Positions 18,447-27,220 of a stretch of DNA of 44,682 bases are shown piece by piece (the stretch's first letter is position 1; each line of letters starts with the position of its first letter). Source of the stretch: Candidatus Bathyarchaeia archaeon (GTDB lineage: Archaea > Thermoproteota > Bathyarchaeia > Bathyarchaeales > Bathycorpusculaceae); assembly GCA_030019335.1 (NCBI GenBank), contig JASEET010000009.1, positions 1-44,682 of the forward strand. Direction: 5' to 3'. Position numbers and translations under genes: made by a program. The notes under the pieces were generated by a model, which was given only the letters and a program-made list of their open reading frames with translations, ran no database searches and had not been told where the DNA came from.

Positions 18447-18557
18447 GATAAAGTTTAAAGTTTTTATGCGAAACACCATAGTAATGCCTCTGCTTATGCC
18501 GTTAGGCATATGTTCCGTTCATGGAAACTTTTCCAGTCTTGAGCATAGCAACATAAC

Positions 18558-19706
18558 TTAGCCTAAAACTTCCTCTTCCGTGATTTTTATTCCCCGTTTC
18601 TCTAACTCATTTAAAAACATGGAGAAAAACTCTTCACTCATACCTAGTCTCTCGGGAGGAACAACACCCTTCTCTTTCACGGTTTTTTTAAGCATTAACT
18701 GCGCAATGATTGATGCGGGATAAGCCGTTGTTCTGGCCATGGCAGTTATTTCTCGTTTTTCGTCATAACGGTCTAATAAATGGTAAACGTGGCGTGTTTG
18801 CTCGTCATTTTTAACTCCCGAAATTTCAACCTTCAATACCACAATATCCTTAACTTCTGGTTTCCATAGTTTTTGTCCCAAAAGCCTAACTGTAAGCTTT
18901 CTTGGCGATATGCTTACACCTTCAACATTGATTTGTTTTTCCTCAAAAAATCCTAGCGCCTTAAGCAACTTTATTTTACTTGCATGCCCCGGATATCGAA
19001 GCGTTTTCTCCCACATAACATTCACATTCCTCACCGTATACGGTAAAGTTCTAAGCCCATCCGTGTAAAAGGCTTCAAGTCTTCCAACATTGGGAAACTC
19101 AACTTCTTCCAAGCCACTTAAAGCTTCCACCTCAACGATTTCACCTTCCTTGACTATTCTCGCTTTTCTTATATACTCGTCAATGAGGCTTTCAAGAGAC
19201 CATGTGATAACATAGCCCAAAGGTGGCACAGGTTTTTCTGGAAGCCCGCCAACCATTATGCAAACTGTTTGAACCTTGTCAAGTTTTCCTACGGCACGTC
19301 CAACAAGAATGTTGCTGATACCAGGCGCTAATCCGCAATCTGGGATAATCGTTACACCAGCTTTTACAGCCTTGTCATTCAATGCTAAAGGATTTTTAGC
19401 CATGTAAGAAACATCCACCAAATCTTTTTCCGCATCAATACATGCTTCAGCTAGGCGGTAGCCAAGTTTTCCAGGCAAAAATCCCATCGCTAAGTCGAAG
19501 TCTTTCAGAGCGTTGACTAATTCATTATGGTTTGTTGCATCTAGTTGAATCCATGAAACGGTGCTTTCACCGATTCTTTCAGCAACCTCTTTAGCTTTTG
19601 CTCCATCTCTGTCGGCAACGACAACTTCAATAGAACTCATGCTTTTAGCGATATCTTCCGCTGCAACAGAACCAATGTTTCCAGAGCCTAATACAAGCAC
19701 TTTCAT
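18558..19706 (-). CDS. Saccharopine dehydrogenase-like reductase
   Basis: 382 residues from ATG 19706. Rossmann start VLVLGSGNIGSVAAEDIA, then VSYMAKNPLALNDKAVKAGV and PDCGLAPGISNILVGRAV, which define the saccharopine dehydrogenase / homospermidine-synthase-like family. The C-terminal half carries TAYPASIIAQLML typical of the family. The NAD(P)-dependent substrate in this archaeon is not clear; members act in lysine or polyamine metabolism or remain unassigned. An in-frame start 12 bases upstream (19718) is possible but the Rossmann motif favours 19706. Confidence 0.83.
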   Translation of the reverse strand: MKVLVLGSGNIGSVAAEDIAKSMSSIEVVVADRDGAKAKEVAERIGESTVSWIQLDATNHNELVNALKDFDLAMGFLPGKLGYRLAEACIDAEKDLVDVSYMAKNPLALNDKAVKAGVTIIPDCGLAPGISNILVGRAVGKLDKVQTVCIMVGGLPEKPVPPLGYVITWSLESLIDEYIRKARIVKEGEIVEVEALSGLEEVEFPNVGRLEAFYTDGLRTLPYTVRNVNVMWEKTLRYPGHASKIKLLKALGFFEEKQINVEGVSISPRKLTVRLLGQKLWKPEVKDIVVLKVEISGVKNDEQTRHVYHLLDRYDEKREITAMARTTAYPASIIAQLMLKKTVKEKGVVPPERLGMSEEFFSMFLNELEKRGIKITEEEVLG

Positions 19707-19801
19707 AAAATTAGTCAAGAGCTTATCCCATTAAAAACTTTCTCAAAAATCAAATTTGAACCAACACACTGGGCCTCTAATATAGAAGATAATTTTGAAA
19801 A

Positions 19802-19812
19802 TTTTATATACT
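19802..19812 (+). promoter_or_regulatory. TATA box of the aIF1 gene
   Basis: TTTTATATACT is centred about 33 bases before ATG 19840. This supports the ATG 19840 start and a leaderless or nearly leaderless message; a start at 19795 would lie upstream of the box. Confidence 0.5.
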
Positions 19813-19839
19813 GCTATGGTTATTGTAAGTCTGAGCATC

Positions 19840-20148
19840 ATGGCTGACATTTGTCCAATATGCGGGCTTCCCAAAGACTTGTGTGTCTGCAGCGAAATCG
19901 GAAAAGAACAACAAAGAATCCGCATAAGACTTGAAACACGGAAGTGGGGCAAAGCAACAACAATAGTGGAAGGCATAAACAACAAAGACACAGACCTAGC
20001 AAGCTTAGCCCAAAAACTGAAAAACTTCTGCGCATGCGGGGGCACAGCAAAAAACGGTCAAATACTTCTTCAAGGAGACCACCGAGAAAAAGTCCGTCAA
20101 TACCTAATAACGCTGGGATATCCAGAAGCAAACATAGAGCTTCAATAG
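19840..20148 (+). CDS. Translation initiation factor aIF1 (SUI1 family)
   Basis: 102 residues. Short N-terminal Cys-rich segment CPICGLPKDLCVC, then the SUI1 fold: RIRIRLETRKWGKATTIVEG, LAQKLKNFCACGGTAKNGQI and LLQGDHREKVRQYLITLGYP. aIF1 binds near the P site and monitors start-codon selection. The long frame extends upstream to 19795, but the TATA box and normal protein length argue for ATG 19840. Followed closely by a small zinc-ribbon gene on the same strand. Confidence 0.93.
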   Translation: MADICPICGLPKDLCVCSEIGKEQQRIRIRLETRKWGKATTIVEGINNKDTDLASLAQKLKNFCACGGTAKNGQILLQGDHREKVRQYLITLGYPEANIELQ

Positions 20149-20175
20149 CTGCCGCATAAAAGGTGCAAGCCCGAA

Positions 20176-20379
20176 ATGAAACTACTACAAAACATACGCG
20201 AAGTATTTAAAACACTAAAATATAGAAAACCATCAAAAATATACTGCCCAAAATGCGGAAGCCCAAACATCCACTTATCCAGCAGTTTTGACTATTGGCT
20301 AACACCCAAGAAATACGTATGTACAGACTGTGGATACAGAGGCTCCATAGTCATGGAGCTTGAAAAAGAGGAAAGCTAG
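20176..20379 (+). CDS. Small zinc-ribbon protein
   Basis: 67 residues with a classical zinc ribbon, YCPKCGSPNIHLSSSFDYWL then YVCTDCGYRG (CxxC...CxxC). Lies 27 bases after aIF1 with a GGTG before the ATG, probably the same operon. Likely binds RNA, DNA or a protein partner; no specific function can be assigned. Confidence 0.75.
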   Translation: MKLLQNIREVFKTLKYRKPSKIYCPKCGSPNIHLSSSFDYWLTPKKYVCTDCGYRGSIVMELEKEES

Positions 20380-20392
20380 CAACAATTACTTG

Positions 20393-21331
20393 TTAGTCGG
20401 GGAGTTCTAGATTCAACTGCTTCTTTAAAGTTTTGTAGCGGTTTCTTACAGTGACTTCGGTGACTCCTGCGGCTTCAGCGATATCCTTTTGAGTCTTCTT
20501 TTCATTATTCTGTAAACAAGCGATGTATAAGGCTGCAGCAGCTAAACCCATTGGGTCCTTACCAGCAGAAGCTCGCCTCTTCTGAGCCTCTCGAAGTATT
20601 TGAATAGCAAGTCCTTGGGTTTTGCCTGAAATTCCTGTTCTTTCAGCAATTTTTGAAATGTATGTGAGGGGGTCAGCGATGGGCATCTGCACATCAAGTT
20701 CACGGAGCAGAAGCCTATAACAACGAGCAACATCCTTCTTATCAACAAGGCTTGCCTCTGCAATTTCCCGAAGAGTTCTCGGGGTTCCGCTTCCGCGGCA
20801 AGCTGCATAAAGTGAAGCAGCTGCAATGGCTGAGATGGACCTTCCGCGAACTAAACCCTTATCCAAGGCCTTACGGTACATGACTGCCGCCTTTTCTTTA
20901 ATGGGCGGTGGAATGTAGACTTTGTCTGAGAGGCGGTCAAGTTCAGCCATTGCCTGAGCAAGGTTTCTGTCAATTGAGGAATGCACTCTGGAACGTATCT
21001 GCCATTTCCTCAAACGCCACATCTGCAGACGTGTGGAGAGAGGAAGTTTCCTTCCGAAGGCGTCGCGGTCAATTTGACTTATGGCTGTTGACAAGCCTTT
21101 GTCATGGACAGAATATGATGTTGGGACTCCAACGCGGCTTCTTGACGCCTTCTCTTCTTGGGTGAAAGCACGCCATTCAGGTCCCTTGTCCATCATTTGC
21201 TCGGATAAGACGAGTCCGCAGTCGCCGCAAACGGTTTCGCCAGTATCATAATCATGGATGAGGTTTGCACTACCGCACTCTGGACATTTGTCAACTAAGC
21301 GTTGATGGGATCTGCTTTTATTTTTACTCAC
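20393..21331 (-). CDS. tfb: Transcription initiation factor TFB
   Basis: 312 residues. N-terminal zinc ribbon CPECGSANLIHDYDTGETVC plus CGDCG, a B-finger/linker region (GPEWRAFTQEEKASRSRVG), then two cyclin repeats (about 110-200 and 210-305) including KKDVARCYRLLLRELDVQMP and AAGVTEVTVRNRYKTLKKQL, the BRE-recognition helix. It recruits RNA polymerase to TBP-bound promoters. Start GTG 21331. A convergent zinc-ribbon gene ends 13 bases away. Confidence 0.96.
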   Translation of the reverse strand: MSKNKSRSHQRLVDKCPECGSANLIHDYDTGETVCGDCGLVLSEQMMDKGPEWRAFTQEEKASRSRVGVPTSYSVHDKGLSTAISQIDRDAFGRKLPLSTRLQMWRLRKWQIRSRVHSSIDRNLAQAMAELDRLSDKVYIPPPIKEKAAVMYRKALDKGLVRGRSISAIAAASLYAACRGSGTPRTLREIAEASLVDKKDVARCYRLLLRELDVQMPIADPLTYISKIAERTGISGKTQGLAIQILREAQKRRASAGKDPMGLAAAALYIACLQNNEKKTQKDIAEAAGVTEVTVRNRYKTLKKQLNLELPD

Positions 21332-21541
21332 TTCTTTTCACTCTAATGGTTATTGGGTATAACCGTCGCCTTTCATGTTCCTCATCAGGGATTCGGAATC
21401 AGAAAACAGCGCATCCGGCCCCGCGTGTCTATCCAGATGAAATGTTTTAATATATAAAGTTTACGGTTTAACTAAAAATATTCAGTTCACAAATCTTGAA
21501 TACTTACACACACTATTAATTCAGTAAAGGAAAGTGCTCTG

Positions 21542-22657
21542 ATGATAAAACTTCCAGAAAAAATACGAAGAACATTAGAAAAAATAGTCAAGGAAATGAG
21601 AGTTAAGGAAGACATTTACGGTATAGGATTATTTGGAAGCTGGAACCGAGGCGACGCCACAACATCAAGCGACGTTGATCTATTCATCCTTGACAAAAAC
21701 AACTTCAATCATGAATATGTAGAAAGAATCGAAATTGGCGGTTTGTTTATAGATTTAGACCACGTTCCGAAACGCTGGATTCACGGTCCAATCCCACCAG
21801 AAATAGATCAGAAACTATATGAAATGCAAATCCTCTACGATAGAGACTGGTCGCTGACCAACACAAAACTTTTGATGGCTAAATCTTACAGTTCACCTGA
21901 AAGAGTTGACATCAGAACAGAAGCCCGCGTCATAGAATCAGACATATACCTAAGCCGTGCAACCTCAGCCTTTTCAAGGGAAGACTTCCGCAGCGCACAA
22001 CTCTTCGCCACAGTAGCCCTAGAAAATATCTTGAAGGTTCTAATTGAGATAGCTTTGGAGCCTTTTTCAGCCAGCCGATTCGTGGAGGAACTCGAAGATT
22101 CAGCAGAAAAACTAGGAATGCAAGACCTATTTAACAAATACGTGGAGATAACAGAACTAAGTGAAGCCGATAATACAAGCGTTAAAAACAAACTGAAGCT
22201 TTTCAAAATAATCTGGGACGAAATAAACGCCACAACCAAACAGAATCTTCAAGCACTTGAAGCATCTCATTTTAAAGTTAAGACAAAACTGAAGTATTAT
22301 TTGAATCCAGCTTTTCTGCAAGGCACAATGATGCGCACAAACTCTTTGATTAATTCTGAAAAGGTGACTGAAGCAGCGCACTATTTGAACAACATACTTC
22401 TTGACTTGGTTGAAAACTATGTCTGGTTAAAATCCTCAATTAACAAAGTCAAAATAGATTATACAACATTAATACGCTCTTTGGAAAGCCTAGAAGAGAA
22501 AAACCCAAAAAACTACAACCACATAATAAAGTTTCTAAACTTAAGCAACATAGACAAGCTCAACGCAGCCAACACGATCGAAAAAACCCGAAAGATCATG
22601 CTTAAAATACGTAGGGAGAGGAAGGTTTTAATCAAAAATCACTTAATAAAAAGTTAG
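21542..22657 (+). CDS. Fused MNT nucleotidyltransferase-HEPN-like protein
   Basis: 371 residues. The N-terminal nucleotidyltransferase has GLFGSWNRGDATTSSDVDLF (GS and DxD). Residues about 130-250 form a helical region (SRATSAFSREDFRSAQLFAT, VALENILKVLIEIALE) that resembles HEPN domains, and the C-terminal 120 residues are long basic helices. MNT and HEPN are commonly separate toxin-antitoxin genes; here both appear in one chain, as also in some aminoglycoside-nucleotidyltransferase relatives. The HEPN RNase motif is not obvious. It ends 23 bases before tRNA-Gln, at the edge of the mobile region. Confidence 0.7.
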   Translation: MIKLPEKIRRTLEKIVKEMRVKEDIYGIGLFGSWNRGDATTSSDVDLFILDKNNFNHEYVERIEIGGLFIDLDHVPKRWIHGPIPPEIDQKLYEMQILYDRDWSLTNTKLLMAKSYSSPERVDIRTEARVIESDIYLSRATSAFSREDFRSAQLFATVALENILKVLIEIALEPFSASRFVEELEDSAEKLGMQDLFNKYVEITELSEADNTSVKNKLKLFKIIWDEINATTKQNLQALEASHFKVKTKLKYYLNPAFLQGTMMRTNSLINSEKVTEAAHYLNNILLDLVENYVWLKSSINKVKIDYTTLIRSLESLEEKNPKNYNHIIKFLNLSNIDKLNAANTIEKTRKIMLKIRRERKVLIKNHLIKS

Positions 22658-22680
22658 CTCAACGCATGCTGCATAAACGA

Positions 22681-22756
22681 AGCCCGGTGGTGTAGCGGAC
22701 AAGCATAGCGGGCTTTGGACCCGCCGACGGGAGTTCGAATCTCCCCCGGGCTACCA
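22681..22756 (+). tRNA. tRNA-Gln (anticodon TTG), CCA encoded
   Basis: Acceptor AGCCCGG pairs with CCGGGCT; anticodon stem GCGGG/CCCGC encloses CTTTGGA, giving anticodon TTG; T arm GGGAG-TTCGAAT-CTCCC. Discriminator A is followed by an encoded CCA. The A1-U72 pair fits archaeal tRNA-Gln read by the GatDE route. Its last 11 bases recur downstream five times and serve as the likely integration core, so this gene is the attL of the mobile region. Confidence 0.95.
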
Positions 22757-22846
22757 ACTCTCTCTTTTTGTTGAAATTGATGTTTTTCAGCATGAAATCC
22801 TATTAGCTTAGGTTTCACAACTTATATGGTGCAGGGGGAAGTTGAG

Positions 22847-23254
22847 ATGTCGAAAAGACTGAAGAGACAATTAACTGGTAAAATAGGTGAGTTTAGCGTT
22901 TTCGTTAAGTTACTGGATCATGGACTTGTTCCTTATGTTCCATTGGTTGATGAAGGAATAGATTGTTTGTTACGGGATGGTACTAAGATCCAAATAAAAA
23001 CTGTAAAAACCCGGAGAGACCCGAGGTGGTTTCAAGTAACAAACCTTGTGCCTGAGGATAACTTTTACATCATTTGCGTTGATGCATGGGGTGAGTTTTG
23101 GATTTTTCCTTCAAGGGTTTTTGCTGAGAACGCTACCGAATCTAAGGGGATTTATGATCTCGACCTCGACAGAAAAGGTAGAGCTGAAAAACTTAAGGAG
23201 TACAGAGATGCTTGGGCATTACTAAAGAAACATAAGCCGTCGCGCACCCAATGA
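22847..23254 (+). CDS. PD-(D/E)XK nuclease-like protein
   Basis: About 135 residues from ATG 22847, with a purine-rich GGGGGAA sequence shortly upstream. Contains GKIGEFSVFVKLLDHGLVPY and then DEGIDCLLRDGTKIQIKTVK. The pattern E...GID...(Q)IK resembles small PD-(D/E)XK nucleases, with Gln in place of the usual Glu/Asp, as in some families. First gene in the att-bounded region after tRNA-Gln. An in-frame ATG at 22826 would add seven residues but sits near the likely TATA box. Confidence 0.6.
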   Translation: MSKRLKRQLTGKIGEFSVFVKLLDHGLVPYVPLVDEGIDCLLRDGTKIQIKTVKTRRDPRWFQVTNLVPEDNFYIICVDAWGEFWIFPSRVFAENATESKGIYDLDLDRKGRAEKLKEYRDAWALLKKHKPSRTQ

Positions 23255-23471
23255 GTCCCTCATGTATTCGGTGGAGTAAGCTTTCTCGCGAACGAAGGCA
23301 GAAGGGGGTTCTTTCTCTCCACAAGGGGTTTAGACAAACCATACGATAGTGATGATATCCCCCGCAAACTCCCCTCTTTTTTCTACTTTTGAATCATGTT
23401 TCCAGTGCGGAGTTAATGTTTTGCTTGTGAGCGAAAAAGTTTTTCGGGGTCGCAGTTGTCTTGGGATTAAG

Positions 23472-23843
23472 CTATTTTTGTTTTCTCTTTCTCGACAGAA
23501 TTTGGAATACGTATTCTTCTACATCGTCGCTTTGTCCCAAGGCGCCGCCGAAGACCAGCCAGTACCCTCCGTCCACATCTTTTTCTGGAGGCAAGAACCG
23601 CATATTCTCAAGTTCAGTTTTTCCTTCGAAATCAACAGTGAAATCGACGAAGCCCGGGGCGTGAAGTTCTTTCAAAGATGTCATATCTGGCTCTGCTACT
23701 ATCGGGTCAATTTGAAGAAAGGCTTCGCGCTCATTCTTCGCCCACACCACAAACCATTCCTTCGGATTCCCTTTATAATGGCCTACCCATACCTTCAAGA
23801 GCGAACCTCCGCAGACTATTTGTTTTAACCAATTCTTAAGCAT
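23472..23843 (-). CDS. Hypothetical protein
   Basis: About 123 residues from the ATG at 23843 (the open frame extends to 23900). Contains KVWVGHYKGNPKEWFVVWAK, LKELHAPGFVDFTVDFEGKT and VDGGYWLVFGGALGQSDDVE. The tryptophans and alternating strands suggest a small alpha/beta domain. No family recognised. A short sequence with CCCCCGCAA occurs on both sides (about 23357 and 23892), which may be chance. Confidence 0.45.
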   Translation of the reverse strand: MLKNWLKQIVCGGSLLKVWVGHYKGNPKEWFVVWAKNEREAFLQIDPIVAEPDMTSLKELHAPGFVDFTVDFEGKTELENMRFLPPEKDVDGGYWLVFGGALGQSDDVEEYVFQILSRKRKQK

Positions 23844-24050
23844 TACAGTAACTATAAAAGAACACCATATTTCGTTGATTAGTGGAGATGTCCCCCGCAA
23901 TCCACCTTTTTATGCTCTTGCGTGCTTTTTCAGCTGATCTCGAGTAGGTTACTGAAATGGACAGGGTTAAGCTCTTCATCACACACTTTTCAAGAAGGGC
24001 TCTCAACTAGAGAGAAGGCAATATGCCTCAAGTTTTAACGTTTATACAGG

Positions 24051-24971
24051 TTAAATCGATTTTTGAGTGAAGTACTTCTTTGCGGCTTCTTTCAGTTCCT
24101 TATGATTCCTTTCAAAGGCTTCTTTACTCAAGTAATCTCGTTCCTCACGTTGTTTCTTCTCGAGTGGTTTCTGAACTCCCTCGTAAAACTCTTGATAGAC
24201 CTTTATCAATCGTTCCGCTTCTTCATCGTTAGTAAATATCCGTTTGTACTTTATCTTATATCCCAAGTTTTTCAAGCGACCTATAAGTCTTGAAAAGTTG
24301 CTCTTTGTTTCTTGTATAGCCGCTACCTTTGCTTCAGAAATGGTAATGAGAGGCGGCTTTGTCTTGCGAACGAGTTTGAGCATTTGCGCTGTCCAGCAAA
24401 GTTGACCGAGCTGTGTATATTTGATTGGCGTATAACACTCGCTCTGCAATTCTTGCAAGTAGTCAACATCGAGGTCAAGAAGAGCATACTCCGCTTCTCT
24501 CAGCATATCCGCAAGTTTCATCAAATTCTTTGGTGGGCTCGTATAGACTTTGATGCCCAAACATTCTGACAGATAGCTCAAGCAAGTCTCCATAGGATCC
24601 CTCAACTTATTTGGCAAGAGAGCACCGCCGAGGATAATATCTCGCATTTTCTTAGCTTGCTCAAGGACGTACTCGTTCAGCGAGATTCGAGGGACTACAA
24701 GGATCATTTCTGGAAGAAAATCGATAGGCAAACCTTCTGCTTTTAGAAAAATGGGGAGGTCTCCAAGAACGCGGCGAATCATTGTATGCGCGCTAGCTCG
24801 AATTGCGGCCAACCGAATCTGTTTGGGCATGAGGTCAAGTATATCTTTGGTACCCATGAACACATCCAAGTGAGAATCAAGAGCCACGACAAGGTCGGGC
24901 TCCTCATCTAACTCATTTAGGGTTCTAAATACTTGTGAGTGGAAATTGTGAATAATGACACGCCGCTCCAA
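24051..24971 (-). CDS. Conserved-looking protein with a VALDSHLDVF motif
   Basis: 306 residues. Starts (TTG 24971) RRVIIHNFHSQVFRTLNELD, then PDLVVALDSHLDVFMG, a D-x-H-x-D pattern reminiscent of metal-binding loops in the arginase/deacetylase-fold and related proteins. The middle is alpha/beta; the C-terminal 60 residues form charged helices (KPLEKKQREERDYLSKEAFE). The resemblance to arginase-fold proteins is only by motif. Its 5' end abuts the truncated integrase frame, so a recombination junction lies near 24970-25010. Confidence 0.5.
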   Translation of the reverse strand: MERRVIIHNFHSQVFRTLNELDEEPDLVVALDSHLDVFMGTKDILDLMPKQIRLAAIRASAHTMIRRVLGDLPIFLKAEGLPIDFLPEMILVVPRISLNEYVLEQAKKMRDIILGGALLPNKLRDPMETCLSYLSECLGIKVYTSPPKNLMKLADMLREAEYALLDLDVDYLQELQSECYTPIKYTQLGQLCWTAQMLKLVRKTKPPLITISEAKVAAIQETKSNFSRLIGRLKNLGYKIKYKRIFTNDEEAERLIKVYQEFYEGVQKPLEKKQREERDYLSKEAFERNHKELKEAAKKYFTQKSI

Positions 24972-25422
24972 TTTCCTATCCTACAATTTATTTCGCGCGT
25001 GCACTGAAATATTTTGCTACAAAAGCCGAGGATACCAGCTACGAGCCCACAGCATACGCAAATACTTCCGAACCCAGATGGCAGCATTAGGCGTCAACAC
25101 CGACTACATCGAATACATGATGGGCCACAAAATCAGCAGCTACCACGACGTCCAAATGAAGGGCGTAGAATTTCTACGCAACATATATGCCGCATCCGGA
25201 CTATCCATTAAGCCGAAAACCCGCGTGTCGAAAATTGATGCTCTCAAGGAGATAATAAGAGCATGGGGCATGAACCCAGAGGAAATCCTCACCAAAGAAG
25301 CTCTATCACAGCCTCACCGCACCTATGCAACGCCTACCCAAAGAGAAGAAGACCAAATCAAAACCCTCGCCTTCGCATTGAAGGAAACGATGAGAAAGGA
25401 GCTGCTCGCAGAAAAGGTATAA
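24955..25422 (+). pseudogene. Tyrosine recombinase (integrase), C-terminal fragment
   Basis: The recognisable part begins near 25012: LRAHSIRKYFRTQMAALGVN holds the HxxR motif, YMMGHKISSYHDVQMKG the second His region, and FLRNIYAASGLSI the probable nucleophilic Tyr. The N-terminal arm/core-binding domain and the first catalytic Arg are missing; the bases before it run into an unrelated gene on the other strand. It ends 23 bases before an att core. It looks like the remnant of the integrase that used the tRNA-Gln site; alone it should not recombine DNA. Confidence 0.85.
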
Positions 25423-25445
25423 ATTCATGCATATGCGCTGGTTTT

Positions 25446-25458
25446 CCCCGGGCTACCA
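25446..25458 (+). repeat. att copy 1 downstream of tRNA-Gln (displaced tRNA 3' end)
   Basis: CCCCGGGCTACCA equals the last bases of tRNA-Gln. It follows the integrase fragment and lies directly before the stop of the convergent radical SAM gene. It is the natural attR of a 2.7-kb element whose attL is inside the tRNA gene. Confidence 0.8.
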
Positions 25459-25459
25459 T

Positions 25460-26335
25460 TCAGGGTTTATTGTAACCTAGCTTTTGTTTTATTAGCCATG
25501 AACCGTCACATGTTGCAGTGTTTAAATGGCTTAAGCCTTCTCTGCATGTTCCAAATTTGATGCCGTAGTTTTTAGCTAGCAGACTCACTTTTTTCATTAT
25601 TTTTAATCTTAATTCCTTTGGTAAGTAAGTGTGTCTGCTGATTTTTTCGCCTTTTTCAAAATAAAGCGGCTTTAGTTTTTCCGCTGTTTTTGGCATCACT
25701 TTACTGAATCTTTTCCAGTTGTCTGGTTTGATTTTGTATGTTGAGCTTGTAATGTGTCTGACGCCTATGGAGGCAAGGGTCTTAATCAGATTTTCAGGAT
25801 TATCATTTACAAATGGAATTATCGGGTCTACGCGTGTAGATACTGGAATGCCTTTTTCGATCAGGATTTCAGCAGCCTTCAGGCGCTCCGATAAAGGTGG
25901 AGAATGCGGTTCAATAACTTTTGAAACGTCGTCGTTGTCTGTTGTGATTGTTAAAGTGACCATTGAAGGGATTTTCTTCAAAAAGTCTATGTCTCTGACC
26001 ACAAGACTTGACTTAGTGACTATTTGAATCTTGCAGTCGTGCTTAGATAAAATTTCTAAGCATTTCCTCGTTAAGCCAGTTTCTGCCTCTAAAGCCGGAT
26101 AAGGGTCAGAAGAATTGGACATGGAAATTATTTCGCCCCTGAGCCTAGCGGCCTCCTTTGGCAATCTTGAAATCAAGTCCTTTTTTGGTCTGCAATCGAA
26201 GAATTTTGGAATGTAGCTTGAGGCATAACAGTAGATGCATCCATGGTCACAACCAGTGTAAGGATTAAAGGTTAATTTAGGCGGGCAAGTGCAAAGCGTT
26301 GAACGCCAAGGATCAAATCTAAAAATTAAATTCAC
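25460..26335 (-). CDS. Radical SAM protein, spore-photoproduct-lyase-like (SPL) family
   Basis: 291 residues. FNPYTGCDHGCIYCYASSY is the CxxxCxxC cluster motif binding [4Fe-4S] and SAM. The following SMSNSSDPYPALEAETGLTR, IVTKSSLVVRDIDFLKKIP and STRVDPIIPFVNDNPENLIK segments match the COG1533/SplB-like group often called Rv2578c-type. It makes a 5'-deoxyadenosyl radical; the substrate is unknown. The stop codon lies 2 bases from the att copy, so the module boundary runs exactly behind this gene. Confidence 0.88.
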   Translation of the reverse strand: MNLIFRFDPWRSTLCTCPPKLTFNPYTGCDHGCIYCYASSYIPKFFDCRPKKDLISRLPKEAARLRGEIISMSNSSDPYPALEAETGLTRKCLEILSKHDCKIQIVTKSSLVVRDIDFLKKIPSMVTLTITTDNDDVSKVIEPHSPPLSERLKAAEILIEKGIPVSTRVDPIIPFVNDNPENLIKTLASIGVRHITSSTYKIKPDNWKRFSKVMPKTAEKLKPLYFEKGEKISRHTYLPKELRLKIMKKVSLLAKNYGIKFGTCREGLSHLNTATCDGSWLIKQKLGYNKP

Positions 26336-26420
26336 ACGCTTTCACTGCAACTATTCTAAAACAGAACATTAACAAAAACGATTCGCTTTCCTCATTTTTT
26401 GTGAAATTTAAGATAGTGAC

Positions 26421-26456
26421 GGATAGGTTTAAAACTCGGTTTAAATTCTCGGGATT
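26421..26456 (+). repeat. att right-arm remnant without tRNA core
   Basis: GGTTTAAAACTCGG is followed at once by GGTTTAAATTCTCGG (sharing bases). The second matches the right arms of the att copies at 33512 and 36353, and GGATAGG before it matches the bases preceding the arm at 36340. No tRNA core is visible, so this would be a damaged half site. Otherwise the gap 26336-26552 is empty. Confidence 0.45.
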
Positions 26457-26552
26457 TTAGAAATGTCTATTCCTCTAGGAATCAGTTTACGCCCTATAAT
26501 TTTCCGTTATTCCGATAGAAATCGCATATGCGGACAACTTTTCGAAAAACTT

Positions 26553-27035
26553 TTAAAACATTGAAAAGGAGAATAGAGATGCGTAGAGTTGGCTGTTCTT
26601 GGAATAATGTTTCCCTTTTTCAACAACCTCATCGACGGAATCTGCTACCATAAAAACGGCATGAGTAAGCTCTCTGAATCCTGATTTTTCGAAAAAGCCC
26701 TTGCTCTTCGTACTTGCAGTTACCGCAACTGATGGAGCACCCATTTCTTTAAATCTGCGAGCTATTTCTTGCACCAAAGCCGAGCCTACCCCATGTTTCT
26801 GATATTTTGGATGAACAGATATTTGATGGATTAGCGTCCTAGAACCGTCATAGATGCCTTTAATAACGCCGACGACTTCACAATCTTCCTCAGCAACTAA
26901 ATACACAGCAGCTTCACATTCACTGACTCTTTTCATGGCTTCAGGCCCCTCCAAGAGAGGTAAATATTGATCATTGAGCTTCAAAATTTCTATCACCTTA
27001 TTAATATCCTTGAGTTCAAAATTTCGAATTTCCAT
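26553..27035 (-). CDS. GNAT N-acetyltransferase
   Basis: 160 residues. ISVHPKYQKHGVGSALVQEI is the acetyl-CoA-binding A motif, followed by AVTASTKSKGFFEKSGFREL. A compact single-domain GNAT; substrate unknown. It lies alone inside the module between the arm remnant and the DUF3795-like remains. Confidence 0.85.
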   Translation of the reverse strand: MEIRNFELKDINKVIEILKLNDQYLPLLEGPEAMKRVSECEAAVYLVAEEDCEVVGVIKGIYDGSRTLIHQISVHPKYQKHGVGSALVQEIARRFKEMGAPSVAVTASTKSKGFFEKSGFRELTHAVFMVADSVDEVVEKGKHYSKNSQLYASLFSFSMF

Positions 27036-27220
27036 TAGTTCACGCTCGATGATTCAATCTTGGTTTTATTTGCGTCAGACTCGACACCTGCAGTTGCTGA
27101 TATTATATTGTATTTTCCACAAATAAAAAAATATGTAGTAACGGCATTTTTTGCTTTCATAAACAATACTTTTCTGTTTACCCCTCGTCATGTTCATTTT
27201 GTAAGCAGGTAATTGTCTAA

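Noticed and set aside
22681-22756. tRNA-Trp or tRNA-Leu instead of tRNA-Gln
   Set aside because: The seven-base anticodon loop CTTTGGA gives TTG, and there is no long variable arm.
23349-23900. Short CCCCCGCAA-containing repeat pair around the 123-residue gene as an insertion footprint
   Set aside because: The match is only about 12 bases with mismatches and is not linked to the att sequence.
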